From positions 1 to 40,026 of the forward strand of contig JAXDII010000093.1 in the NCBI GenBank assembly GCA_034664085.1: a DNA stretch of 40,026 nt. Direction: 5' to 3'. This document shows positions 1-8,044 of this stretch, in pieces (the stretch's first letter is position 1; each line of letters opens with the position of its first letter). The translations under genes were made by a program, and so were the position numbers. This stretch comes from JACVRW01 sp034664085. GTDB taxonomy: Bacteria; Actinomycetota; Thermoleophilia; Solirubrobacterales; Thermoleophilaceae. The notes under the pieces are model-generated. The model saw only the letters and a program-made list of their open reading frames with translations. It did not search any database and was not told where the DNA came from.

Positions 1-2
1 AG

Positions 3-842
3 TTTCGCAATGCCGAGGGGACACTCGAGTTCGCGCCGCCGTCACTGCACGTCGGCGACCGGGTCGGGCTGTCGGAGACGATCTTCGGCGACGCGTTCGC
101 CTTCCTCGCGTCGTCGGTCTCCGCCGGGCACACGCCGAAGCTCACGATCCCCTCGCCGAGCATGGTCCACTACCGCGGCGGGCGCGCGGCGATCGACGAC
201 TCCGTGTACCCCGACCTCGACATGTTCTGGGAGGACCTGACGGCCGCCTACCGCGAGGAGCTGCGCCGCCTCGCGCAGCTCGGCTGCACGTACCTGCAGC
301 TCGACGACACGAGCCTCGCCTACCTCAACGATCCCAAGCAGCGCGAGCACGTGCGCGAGATCGGCGGCGACGCCGAGCATCAGCACGAGGCCTACATCCA
401 CCACATCAACGACGCGCTCGCCGAGCGGCCCGCGGGGATGGCCGTGACGACGCACATGTGCCGGGGCAACTTCCGCTCGTCGTGGGTCGCCGAGGGCGGG
501 TACGACTTCGTCGCGGAGGCGCTGTTCGGGCAGCTCGGGGTGGACGGCTTCTTCCTCGAGTACGACGACGCCCGCTCGGGCGGCTTCGAGCCGCTGCGCT
601 TCGTGCCCAAGGGCAAGTACGTGGTGCTCGGCCTGGTGACCACCAAGCGCGGGGAGCTCGAGGACAAGGACGCGCTCAAGCGGCGCATCGAGGAGGCGAG
701 CCGGTACGTGGACATCGACCAGCTCTGCCTCTCGCCGCAGTGCGGCTTCTCGTCGACCGCCGAGGGCAACAACGTCACCTACGACGAGCAGGTCGCCAAG
801 CTCCGCAACATCGTCGAGGTGGCGGAGGAGGTTTGGGGTTGA
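3..842 (+). CDS. MetE-like methyltransferase (cobalamin-independent methionine synthase II family), 5' truncated
   Basis: The frame is open from the first bases of the window, so the N-terminus lies outside; about 279 residues are visible. The protein resembles the catalytic C-terminal barrel of cobalamin-independent methionine synthase, which moves a methyl group to a zinc-bound thiol. Visible motifs are QLDDTSLAYL, the HMCRGN segment and a late CGFSS segment; His and Cys at such positions bind zinc in this family. It ends by overlapping the next start (TTGA), so it is translationally coupled to the SDR. Stand-alone MetE-core proteins beside catabolic genes often have unknown methyl donors and acceptors. 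A role in demethylating or methylating a pathway intermediate is inference; methionine synthesis itself is the alternative. Confidence 0.8.
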   Translation, partial: FRNAEGTLEFAPPSLHVGDRVGLSETIFGDAFAFLASSVSAGHTPKLTIPSPSMVHYRGGRAAIDDSVYPDLDMFWEDLTAAYREELRRLAQLGCTYLQLDDTSLAYLNDPKQREHVREIGGDAEHQHEAYIHHINDALAERPAGMAVTTHMCRGNFRSSWVAEGGYDFVAEALFGQLGVDGFFLEYDDARSGGFEPLRFVPKGKYVVLGLVTTKRGELEDKDALKRRIEEASRYVDIDQLCLSPQCGFSSTAEGNNVTYDEQVAKLRNIVEVAEEVWG

Positions 843-1630
843 GCGATCCCGCCGCGCTGTTCGACGTCGCGGGCGCGCGCGTTGTCGTGACCGGGGCGGC
901 GAGCGGGCTGGGCCTGGCGATGGCCGAGGTGATGGCCGACTCGGGCGCGCGGGTGACGCTCGCCGACCTCGACGGGGAGCGCCTGGAGGAGGCGGCCGGC
1001 GGTCTCTCCGGCGACGTGCGCACGTCCCAGCTGGACGTCTCCGATGCGGACGCGGTCGCGCGCCTGTTCGACGAAGTCGTCGAGGCCCAGGGCGGCGTGG
1101 ACGTGGCGTTCGCCAACGCCGGCATCTCGCTCGAGCCGGGCGTGCTCGACTCCCGGGGCGGGCTCGAGGCGTTCGACCGCGCGACGTGGGACACGGTGCT
1201 GGGGGTGAACCTCAACGGCGTCGTCTTCACGATGCGGGCTGCCGCCGGGCACATGAAGCGCCAGGGCAGCGGCCGCATCGTGGTGACGGCCTCCACGGCG
1301 GGCTTCGGAACGGATCCGATGGTGGGCTACTCGTACTCGGCAACCAAGGCGGCGGTGATCATCGTCGTGCGCCAGGCGGCGCTGGAGCTGGCGCCGCACG
1401 GCGTCCACGTCAACGCGATCGCCCCGGGGCCGTTTCGAACCAACATCGGCGGCGACGCGGCGCCGATCCCCGAGGAGGCGTGGCACCAGATCGTCGCCCT
1501 TCGACGCGTCGCGGACCCCGAGGAGCTCAAGGGCGTCGCGCTGCTGCTAGCTTCGCCGGCCTCGAGCTTCATGACCGGCGCGATCGTGCCGGTGGACGGT
1601 GGCCAGTTGCTGATGTCGCACGGGATCTGA
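839..1630 (+). CDS. SDR family NAD(P)-dependent oxidoreductase
   Basis: 263 residues, a classical short-chain dehydrogenase. It shows the cofactor motif TGAASGLG (residues 18-25), the NAG motif (93-95), Ser152 and the catalytic Tyr166-x3-Lys170 in YSATK. A late PG segment and a C-terminal VDGG are also typical. The family oxidises a secondary alcohol or reduces a ketone; the substrate cannot be read from the sequence. TTG at 839 is chosen because it overlaps the upstream stop as TTGA and gives a normal short N-terminus before the Rossmann motif. It is followed after 2 bases by a zinc alcohol dehydrogenase and then a GMC flavoprotein, so the operon looks built for stepwise oxidation of an alcohol-rich substrate. 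Confidence 0.9.
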   Translation: MSDPAALFDVAGARVVVTGAASGLGLAMAEVMADSGARVTLADLDGERLEEAAGGLSGDVRTSQLDVSDADAVARLFDEVVEAQGGVDVAFANAGISLEPGVLDSRGGLEAFDRATWDTVLGVNLNGVVFTMRAAAGHMKRQGSGRIVVTASTAGFGTDPMVGYSYSATKAAVIIVVRQAALELAPHGVHVNAIAPGPFRTNIGGDAAPIPEEAWHQIVALRRVADPEELKGVALLLASPASSFMTGAIVPVDGGQLLMSHGI

Positions 1631-1632
1631 CC

Positions 1633-2667
1633 ATGCGCGCCGTCATCACAACCGGGAAGTGCGAGATGGAGCTCGCCGACGTGCCGTCCCCGGGAGACCC
1701 GGGACCGGGCGAGGTGATCGTGCTGCCCCAGGCCGTGGGCATCTGCGGGTCGGACTTCCATTTCTGGATGGGCGAGCTCGGCCCCGAGGACGGATCCCAG
1801 TTCCCGCGCATCCAGGGCCACGAGGTGGCCGGGGTGGTCGAGTCGGTCGGCCCCGACTGCGAGAAGGGGCTCGACGCCGGCGACCGCGTGGCGCTCCACC
1901 CGCTCAGCCACTGCGGGCAGTGCTACCCGTGCCGGATCGGGCGGCACAACGTGTGCGACAACTTCAGCCTCATCGGCATCCACGAGGACGGCGGGCTCCA
2001 GGAGATGCTGCTGATGCCCGAGGCGCTGGTGTTCCCCACCGACGAGGAGCGGCCCGCCGTCGCCGCGCTGGCCGAGCCGCTGTCGATCGCGGTGCGGGCG
2101 GTCAGCCGGTCGAGGCTGCAGCAGGGCGAGCACGTGGTCGTCTTCGGAGCGGGGCCGATCGGACAGGCGATCTGCCTCCTGGCCGGGGAGCGCCAGGCGC
2201 CCGTCCTGATGATCGACCCGGTGCAGAGCCGGCTCGAGCTCGGCGCGACCATGGGGGCCGAGACGCTCCCGTGGACCGACTTCGACGAGGTCATAGCCCT
2301 TGCGCGCGAGTGGTCGGGCGGGGAGGGGTCCGAGGTCGTGTTCGACGCCACCGGGTCCCCGGATGCGATCCGGGCCGGGTTCGAGACCGCCGCCTCGGCC
2401 GGGCGGCTGGTGATGGTCGGCATGTCGCACCACGACGTCCCGATGCGCGTCTTCGGGTTCGTCGACAAGGAGCTCGACGTGCTGGGGGTGAGCTGCGCCC
2501 AGCCCGGCGAGTTCGAGGAGGCGGTCGCGTTCGTCGAGCGCCACAGCGACCGCGTCGAGCGCCTGATCACGCAGGAGTTCCCGCTGGAGCAGGCGCCGGA
2601 GGCGCTCGAGTGGGCGATGGACAACCCGGCCGAGGCGATGAAGGTCGTGATCACCGAGATCAACTGA
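1633..2667 (+). CDS. Zinc-dependent alcohol dehydrogenase (threonine/sorbitol dehydrogenase-like MDR)
   Basis: 344 residues, a medium-chain dehydrogenase. Catalytic-zinc residues are Cys38 (GICGSD) and His63-Glu64 (GHE). The structural zinc lobe is the four-Cys motif in HCGQCYPCRIGRHNVC (C-x2-C-x2-C-x7-C). The NAD-binding motif is GAGPIG. It belongs with L-threonine 3-dehydrogenase, sorbitol dehydrogenase and butanediol dehydrogenase relatives, and oxidises a secondary alcohol with NAD+. ATG 1633 starts 2 bases after the SDR stop, so both share a transcript. The substrate is unknown; the company of an SDR and a GMC oxidase suggests a polyol, sugar or terpenoid alcohol. Confidence 0.9.
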   Translation: MRAVITTGKCEMELADVPSPGDPGPGEVIVLPQAVGICGSDFHFWMGELGPEDGSQFPRIQGHEVAGVVESVGPDCEKGLDAGDRVALHPLSHCGQCYPCRIGRHNVCDNFSLIGIHEDGGLQEMLLMPEALVFPTDEERPAVAALAEPLSIAVRAVSRSRLQQGEHVVVFGAGPIGQAICLLAGERQAPVLMIDPVQSRLELGATMGAETLPWTDFDEVIALAREWSGGEGSEVVFDATGSPDAIRAGFETAASAGRLVMVGMSHHDVPMRVFGFVDKELDVLGVSCAQPGEFEEAVAFVERHSDRVERLITQEFPLEQAPEALEWAMDNPAEAMKVVITEIN

Positions 2668-2678
2668 GGAGGCTTCGC

Positions 2679-4613
2679 TTGGACGCGCCCCCGATGCTCA
2701 CGGTCAGCGGCAGGGCCCGGAAGGCCCTCGACTCGATCTGCGACACGTTCGTCCCCGGGGGGGAGGGCCTGCCCTCCGCCACGGACCTGGGAGTGCCCGA
2801 GGCGATCCTGATGGCGGTGGGGTCCAGCCCTAGCGCGACGGAGCGCGAGCAGTTCGCCGGCCTGCTCGACAGCTGGGATGCCTCGTTCCCATCGCTTTCG
2901 CCGGACGATCGCGAGGCGTTCCTGCTGAGCTGGGCGGACTCGCCGGAGGTGGGCCCGCGCGCCGCCTTCCAGGCGCTGCGCAAGGGCATCCTGCTGAGCT
3001 ACTACTGCCTGCCGCACACGGGCGCAGGCCCGAACCCGATCGACGAGGCGCTCGGGTATCCGGGGCCGCTCGGTCCGCCCGAGAACCCGCCCCCGAAGAC
3101 GCTTACGCCGCTCGAGATCGGCGCCGACACGGAGCTCGACTGCGACGTCGTGGTGGTGGGGTCCGGCGCGGGCGGCGGCACGGCGGCGGGAGTGCTGGCG
3201 AGCGCCGGGCTCGACGTCGTGGTCGTGGAGGCCGGCGGCTACTACAGCGAGGAGGACTTCGACGGCGCCGAGCTTGCCGGCTACGCGCGCATGTACCTCA
3301 ACGGCGGCGGCGTGGCGACCGACGACCAGAGCATCGGCCTGCTGGCCGGCGCGTGCCTCGGCGGCGGGACGGTCGTGAACTACACCTGGTGCTTCCGCCC
3401 GCCCGACTTCGTGCGCCAGGACTGGAAGGACCGCTTCGGGCTCGCCGACTGGGCCGGCCCGGAGTTCGACGCCAGCCTCGATGCGGTCTGGGAGCGCATC
3501 GGCATCAGCTCCGAGAGCAGCATCCCGTCGCTGCGCGACCACGCGATGCGCAACGGGCTGGAGCAGCTCGGCTGGCACTCCGAGGTGATGCAGCGCAACT
3601 GCAAGGGCTGCACCGAGGAGGTCTGCCGGCTGTGCCACTACGGCTGCCAGAGCGGCGCCAAGCAGTCGACGGTGAAGACCTGGCTCCAGGACGCCGCCGA
3701 CAACGGTGCACGCATCCTGGTCAACACGCCGGTGGACCGGGTGCTGATCGAGGGCGGACGGGCGTGTGGGGTGGAGGCGAGGACGCTGGACGGGCACGAG
3801 GTGACCGTGCGGGCGAGGGCGGTGGCCCTGGCCGCGGGCGCCATCCACACGCCGGCGATCATGGTGCGGTCGGGTATGGACAGCCCGGCCGTCGGCAAGA
3901 ACCTGATGCTGCATCCGGTGCTGCTCACCTGGGGGGTCTTCGACGAGGAGGTGCGCCCGTGGGAGGGCACGCTCGGCGCGACCTTCTCGGACGAGTTCCT
4001 CGACATGGGGGAGGGCTACGGCATCAAGTACGAGCACGCCGCCACGCCGCCGAGCATCCTGGCGATCTTCGCCCCCTGGCGGGGTTCGCGCGAGTCCGCC
4101 GAGCTGATGCAGTCGCTGCGCTACACCGCCGGCTACGGGGCGCTGCAGCGCGCCCGCGACGGGGGCGAGGTGGTGGTGGGCGGCGACGGGCTGCCGACGC
4201 CGCGCTGGTCGCTCTCGGACTTCGACCGGGACGTGATGCGGCGCGGCCTCGACGGGGCCGCGCAGATACTCGAGGCGGGCGGGGCGCGACAGGTGTACTC
4301 GTCGCACGCGGGGTGGGTGTCGTACTCGCCTGGGCGCAACGGGGGGCGCGCTGGTTTCTTGGAGGCCGCCGACCGCTGCGGGTGGGGACCGGCCCAGGTG
4401 ACGCTGGGGTCGTTCCACCTGATGGGGACCGCGCGGATGGGTCGGTCGCGTGAGGACTCGGTCTGCAGTCCGGACGGCGAGACCTGGGACGTTCAGGGGT
4501 TGTTCGTCGTCGACGGTGCGGTGCTGCCGACCGGGCTGGGCGTGAACCCGATGGTCACGATCGAGGCGGCGGCGCACCGGATTGCCGGCGGGATGGCGGC
4601 GCGGCTGGGGTAG
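2679..4613 (+). CDS. GMC family oxidoreductase, long-chain-alcohol-oxidase-like
   Basis: 644 residues. After about 150 residues comes the FAD-binding motif GSGAGG (161-166) with the acidic end VVVVEAG. The C-terminus has the GMC active-site pair His580 (SFHLMGTARMG) and Asn623 (GVNPMVTI). The N-terminal extension matches the gluconate-2-dehydrogenase-subunit-3-like helical region seen in long-chain alcohol oxidases. A Cys cluster (C308, C311, C316, C319, C323) includes the C-x2-C-x3-C-x3-GxKQ pattern of that family, plus an extra upstream CxxC. TTG 2679 is preferred because a strong GAGGAGG lies 6 bases upstream; ATG 2694 is the alternative. It oxidises a primary or secondary alcohol using FAD. 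No signal peptide is seen. Last gene of the 3-4613 operon. Confidence 0.85.
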   Translation: MDAPPMLTVSGRARKALDSICDTFVPGGEGLPSATDLGVPEAILMAVGSSPSATEREQFAGLLDSWDASFPSLSPDDREAFLLSWADSPEVGPRAAFQALRKGILLSYYCLPHTGAGPNPIDEALGYPGPLGPPENPPPKTLTPLEIGADTELDCDVVVVGSGAGGGTAAGVLASAGLDVVVVEAGGYYSEEDFDGAELAGYARMYLNGGGVATDDQSIGLLAGACLGGGTVVNYTWCFRPPDFVRQDWKDRFGLADWAGPEFDASLDAVWERIGISSESSIPSLRDHAMRNGLEQLGWHSEVMQRNCKGCTEEVCRLCHYGCQSGAKQSTVKTWLQDAADNGARILVNTPVDRVLIEGGRACGVEARTLDGHEVTVRARAVALAAGAIHTPAIMVRSGMDSPAVGKNLMLHPVLLTWGVFDEEVRPWEGTLGATFSDEFLDMGEGYGIKYEHAATPPSILAIFAPWRGSRESAELMQSLRYTAGYGALQRARDGGEVVVGGDGLPTPRWSLSDFDRDVMRRGLDGAAQILEAGGARQVYSSHAGWVSYSPGRNGGRAGFLEAADRCGWGPAQVTLGSFHLMGTARMGRSREDSVCSPDGETWDVQGLFVVDGAVLPTGLGVNPMVTIEAAAHRIAGGMAARLG

Positions 4614-4687
4614 GGGCCTGGACGGGCCGGGTGGCGGCCAGCCGCACGGGGTTCAGGTTTCTCGGCCGTTTGTCGAGTAGATGAGGG

Positions 4688-6154
4688 ATGGAGTTCGATC
4701 GTCGACTCGTACGCGAGATCGCGCCGTTTGGCGCTGCGGCCTTGCTGGGCTTCGCGCTCGCCCCGATCGCGAACGACGTCGATTGGGGCGGATACGCGCT
4801 TGCCGCGGTTCTGATGGTCGGCATCGGCTGCATGGCCGTCTTCGCCCCTTGGCAGAAGCTGCCGCACGCCACGCATGTCGTTCCGTCGCTGCTGTTCCTC
4901 CTCGCGGTGGCGGTGCTCCGCGACGCCAGCGGCGGCGCCACGGCAGGCGTCGGAGCGCTGGTGCTGGTGCCGGTGTTCTGGATGGCTCTGCACGGAACCC
5001 GCGGTCAGCTCCTGATCGTCATCGCCGCCATCTGCGCGTTCTTCATAACCCCCGCCCTGCTCACCGGTGAGCCGGAGTATCCGGTCAGCATCTGGCGGAC
5101 GGCCGTCGTGTTCGCGGCTGCCGCGGCGATCGTCGGGATCGCGGTGCAGGATCTCGTCGCTCGGGTGCGCAGCCACGCCGACGCCCTGAGCGTCCGCGAA
5201 CGCGACCTGGAGGCGATGGCCGACCTCTCGCGCTCGCTGTCCGGGACCGCCGATGCCCGCGAACGCATCTGCGCCGCCGCCTGCGACCTGAGTGGCGCGT
5301 ACTTCGCCGTGCTGCTCGAGGGGCAGAGGGAGGGCACGCTCTCCTGGACCGCCGGAGGCGGGCTGAGCATCCCCGCGCTGACGTTCACGCCGGAGAGTGC
5401 CCCGTCCCTGTCGATGGCTGCCTATCGCTCAGGCGCACCGGTGTTCGTCACGGACCCTGAGGCGCATCCGGACACCAACATCGCGGCGTTCGAAGCAGCA
5501 GAGAGGCCGGCGGCGCTCCTCTTCGAGCCGGTTCATCGCGGCGAGGAAGTCGTGGGCGTCCTCGTAGCCGGCTGGCGGCAGCCGCCCTCCGATGTCCGCC
5601 GCACCACCGGACTCATCCGCCTGCTCGCGTCCGAGGCGGCGTTCGTGATCGAGCGCGCGGATCTGCTCGGACGGCTGACCGAGATCGCTTCGACCGACGC
5701 CTTGACCGGCTTGCCGAACCGCCGCGCCTGGGACAAGCGCCTGGAGCAGGCGCTCCTGGAGGCCGAGCCGATCTACGTGGCGTTCCTCGATCTCGACTTC
5801 TTCAAGACCTACAACGACGACCACGGACACCAGGGCGGAGACCGTCTGCTGAAGGAGGCGGCCGCAGCCTGGCGCGCGGAGCTGCGCCCGACCGACACGC
5901 TCGCCCGTTACGGAGGCGACGAGTTCGTGGTGCTCCTGCACGGGCACGACCTGGAGGATGCGCGCCGAGTCGTGGACCGATTGCGAGCCGCCACGCCCCG
6001 CGGGCAGTCGTGCTCGGCGGGCCTAGCGCACCGAGAAGATGGCGAAACGGCGGCGGCGCTGCTCAGCCGCGCCGACAAGGCGCTCTACGACGCGAAGCGG
6101 GACGGTCGGGACCGTTCGCTGATCGCGGCCTTGGGCATCTCACCGCCCCTCTGA
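4688..6154 (+). CDS. Membrane-anchored GAF-GGDEF diguanylate cyclase
   Basis: 488 residues. Residues about 10-155 hold five or so hydrophobic helices. A short coiled-coil-like linker (160-190) leads to a GAF-like domain (about 190-325), then a GGDEF domain (about 335-480). The active site is intact (GGDEF, 409-413) and the substrate motif LTGLPNRR is present. An RxxD pair (Arg400-Asp403) sits exactly five residues before GGDEF, the classic inhibitory site, so feedback control by c-di-GMP is expected. It makes c-di-GMP from two GTP at the inner membrane face; the GAF ligand is unknown. ATG 4688 is the earliest possible start because an in-frame TGA lies just upstream. It stands alone, and the next gene converges 7 bases beyond its stop. 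Confidence 0.9.
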   Translation: MEFDRRLVREIAPFGAAALLGFALAPIANDVDWGGYALAAVLMVGIGCMAVFAPWQKLPHATHVVPSLLFLLAVAVLRDASGGATAGVGALVLVPVFWMALHGTRGQLLIVIAAICAFFITPALLTGEPEYPVSIWRTAVVFAAAAAIVGIAVQDLVARVRSHADALSVRERDLEAMADLSRSLSGTADARERICAAACDLSGAYFAVLLEGQREGTLSWTAGGGLSIPALTFTPESAPSLSMAAYRSGAPVFVTDPEAHPDTNIAAFEAAERPAALLFEPVHRGEEVVGVLVAGWRQPPSDVRRTTGLIRLLASEAAFVIERADLLGRLTEIASTDALTGLPNRRAWDKRLEQALLEAEPIYVAFLDLDFFKTYNDDHGHQGGDRLLKEAAAAWRAELRPTDTLARYGGDEFVVLLHGHDLEDARRVVDRLRAATPRGQSCSAGLAHREDGETAAALLSRADKALYDAKRDGRDRSLIAALGISPPL

Positions 6155-6161
6155 CCTGCCC

Positions 6162-7127
6162 CTACCGCTCCGGGTTGAGCACCGGCGCCAGCGTCTTGCC
6201 GGCCAGCTCCAGCGCCTCCAGGTCCTGCACGTCGGGCATGGAGAGCGTCAGGCCCTCGATGCCCACCTCGCGGAATGCGTGCACGCGCTCGAGGATCTGC
6301 TCGGGCGTGCCGGCCGTCGCGCCTGCGATGCGCTTCTCGGGGACTCCCGCGGCCCGCATGGCTTCGAGCTTGGCCTGCACTTCGCCCTCGGTCTCGGCGA
6401 TCGCAATCGACATCATCGACGTCTTGGTGATCTCGGCCGGGTCGCGTCCGACGCGCTCGCAATGGCCCTCCAGGACGCCGAGCAGGTGCTGGGCCCGCTC
6501 GGGGTCGCCGAACAGATTGCAGCCGTCGGCGTACTGGGCGACCATCCGCAGCGTCTTCCGCTCGCCGCTTCCGCCGACCAGGATCGGGATGTCGCCGCGC
6601 AGCGGCTTGGGGTTGTTGTAGGCGCCGGTGACCGAGTGGTGGTCGCCGGCGACCGTCGCCTGCTCCTCGGTGAACATCGCTCGGGCGATCCGCAGGTGAT
6701 CCTCTAGGCGCTCGAAGCGCTCCTTCAGCGGCGGGAACGGGTAGCCGTAGGCGACGTGCTCGGCCTCGAACCAGCCCGCGCCGATGCCGTGGAACGCACG
6801 GCCGCCGGAGATGATGTCGAGCGTGGTGGTGATCTTGGCGTGCTGTGCCGGGTTGCGGTAAGTGACACCGCCCACGAGCAGGCCCACAGCGATCGTCTGC
6901 GTGCGCGCGGCGATCCCGGCGAGCATCGTGTTGCCGTCGAACATCCAGTTCTGCGGCGGGCCGACCGGCGGGATCTGGTGGTAGTGGTCCATCAGCGTCA
7001 CCGCACTGAAGCCCGCCCGCTCCGCCGTCGTGGCGATGTCGACCAGCTTGTCGAAGACCGCGTCGGGCCCGACCCCGGGGTAGTTGAAGTTCGGCAGGTG
7101 CAGGTCCAGCTGGACGGGAGCTCGCAT
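6162..7127 (-). CDS. LLM-class F420-dependent oxidoreductase
   Basis: 321 residues from ATG 7127 (330 if an upstream in-frame start at 7154 is used). It is a luciferase-like TIM barrel, with the barrel start VQLDLHLPNF, the GIGAGWFEAEH motif and the PILVGGSGERKTLR strand of the actinobacterial F420 subgroup. Such enzymes use reduced or oxidised F420 for hydride transfer on alcohols, enones or unknown substrates. The shorter start is preferred because it gives the usual short lead into the first strand, though no clear Shine-Dalgarno is seen. It is the last gene of a minus-strand series headed by the phosphoesterase at 10086. Members of this family sometimes use FMN, so the F420 assignment is by family only. 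Confidence 0.85.
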   Translation of the reverse strand: MRAPVQLDLHLPNFNYPGVGPDAVFDKLVDIATTAERAGFSAVTLMDHYHQIPPVGPPQNWMFDGNTMLAGIAARTQTIAVGLLVGGVTYRNPAQHAKITTTLDIISGGRAFHGIGAGWFEAEHVAYGYPFPPLKERFERLEDHLRIARAMFTEEQATVAGDHHSVTGAYNNPKPLRGDIPILVGGSGERKTLRMVAQYADGCNLFGDPERAQHLLGVLEGHCERVGRDPAEITKTSMMSIAIAETEGEVQAKLEAMRAAGVPEKRIAGATAGTPEQILERVHAFREVGIEGLTLSMPDVQDLEALELAGKTLAPVLNPER

Positions 7128-7199
7128 GCCAGCCACGTTACTCAGGGGCCTCACCGTTCGAGACCGACCATCCCGCCATGCGCGGCGAGATCATGCGCG

Positions 7200-8015
7200 C
7201 TACTCGGCGGGGACCGCCGACCGCAGGGGCGGGAACTCGGCGAGCAGGCCGGTCGCGTCGACTTGGAAGAGCTCCACCGGCTCGGGCAGCCCGCGGAATC
7301 GCCAGGCGCCCAGGCCCCTCAGGCCGACACCCTCTGCGAGCGACTCGAGGACCGCCGCGCGAACGGCAGAGGACATCACGATCTGGCCGCCGTGCGCCGC
7401 GAAGCAGATGCGCGCGGCGGCGTGGATCGAGAGCCCGACGTAGCCGGTGTCGGTTAGCGCGGGACGCCCGCGATGGAGGCCGATCCGCAGCCGCACGTCG
7501 GCCCCGCCGGGCCAGCCGCCGGCCTGCATCGCCCGCTCGATCGCCAGCGCGGCCTCAAGTGCCGCCGGGGCGCGCTCGAACGCCGCGAACACGTCGTCCC
7601 CGCGGGCGGATACCTCGTGGCCACCGGCCTGGCGCACCGCAGCGCGCACCCGGCGGCGGACCTCGGAGAGCAGGGCGGCGTACTGCTCGCCGAGGCGCCC
7701 GAGCAGCTCGGTCGAGCCCTCGATATCTGCCAGCAGGAACGTGACGTTGCCTTCCGGCAGCTTGCGCTGCGGCTGCAGCTGCGCGCTGATGAAGCCGATC
7801 GGCATGATGCCGTGCTTCTTCGCCGCCCTCAGCAGGCGGCTGCGCGCCCGGTCCCGCGCGGCGTCGTCCTCGAACGCCACCTGGCCGAACCGCGCGAGGG
7901 CATTCCGCACGTGCGACGCATCGTGGATCGGGAGGCGACGTCGGCCGCCCGAATCGATGTACGCAAAGGAGCTGTCGGGGAGCTGCGCGCGCTCCTTCGC
8001 GCGGAGCGGTGGCAT
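7200..8015 (-). CDS. Class III adenylate/guanylate cyclase with N-terminal accessory domain
   Basis: 271 residues. The C-terminal half (about 90-260) is a class III nucleotide cyclase catalytic domain. Metal-binding aspartates are Asp97 (FLLADIEGST) and Asp140 (ARGDDVFAAF). The usual Asn of the VNxAAR motif is His198 (GLSIHAAARI), with Arg202 kept; this His is common in one actinobacterial subgroup. Residues about 25-70 (LPIHDASHVRNALARF onwards) match a small domain usually found alone in phage-related or stress proteins (DUF6582-like), so this is a fusion. The start at 8015 gives MPPLRAKERAQ; upstream codons look non-coding. The product is probably cAMP; which nucleotide is made cannot be read with confidence. 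It lies 29 bases after the MBL hydrolase, same strand. Confidence 0.75.
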   Translation of the reverse strand: MPPLRAKERAQLPDSSFAYIDSGGRRRLPIHDASHVRNALARFGQVAFEDDAARDRARSRLLRAAKKHGIMPIGFISAQLQPQRKLPEGNVTFLLADIEGSTELLGRLGEQYAALLSEVRRRVRAAVRQAGGHEVSARGDDVFAAFERAPAALEAALAIERAMQAGGWPGGADVRLRIGLHRGRPALTDTGYVGLSIHAAARICFAAHGGQIVMSSAVRAAVLESLAEGVGLRGLGAWRFRGLPEPVELFQVDATGLLAEFPPLRSAVPAE

Positions 8016-8044
8016 GGCCGCATGATCGCAAGAACCCGACCGGA

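Noticed and set aside
1923..4577. A very long antisense open frame opposite the ADH and GMC genes
   Set aside because: Its translation is Arg/His/Pro-rich with no family motif; it is the usual by-product of GC-rich codon use in the true plus-strand genes.
4671..4700. TGTCGA followed by CGATC near the diguanylate cyclase start, resembling an ECF42 promoter
   Set aside because: The spacer is 19 bases instead of 17 and the -10 part lies inside the coding sequence.
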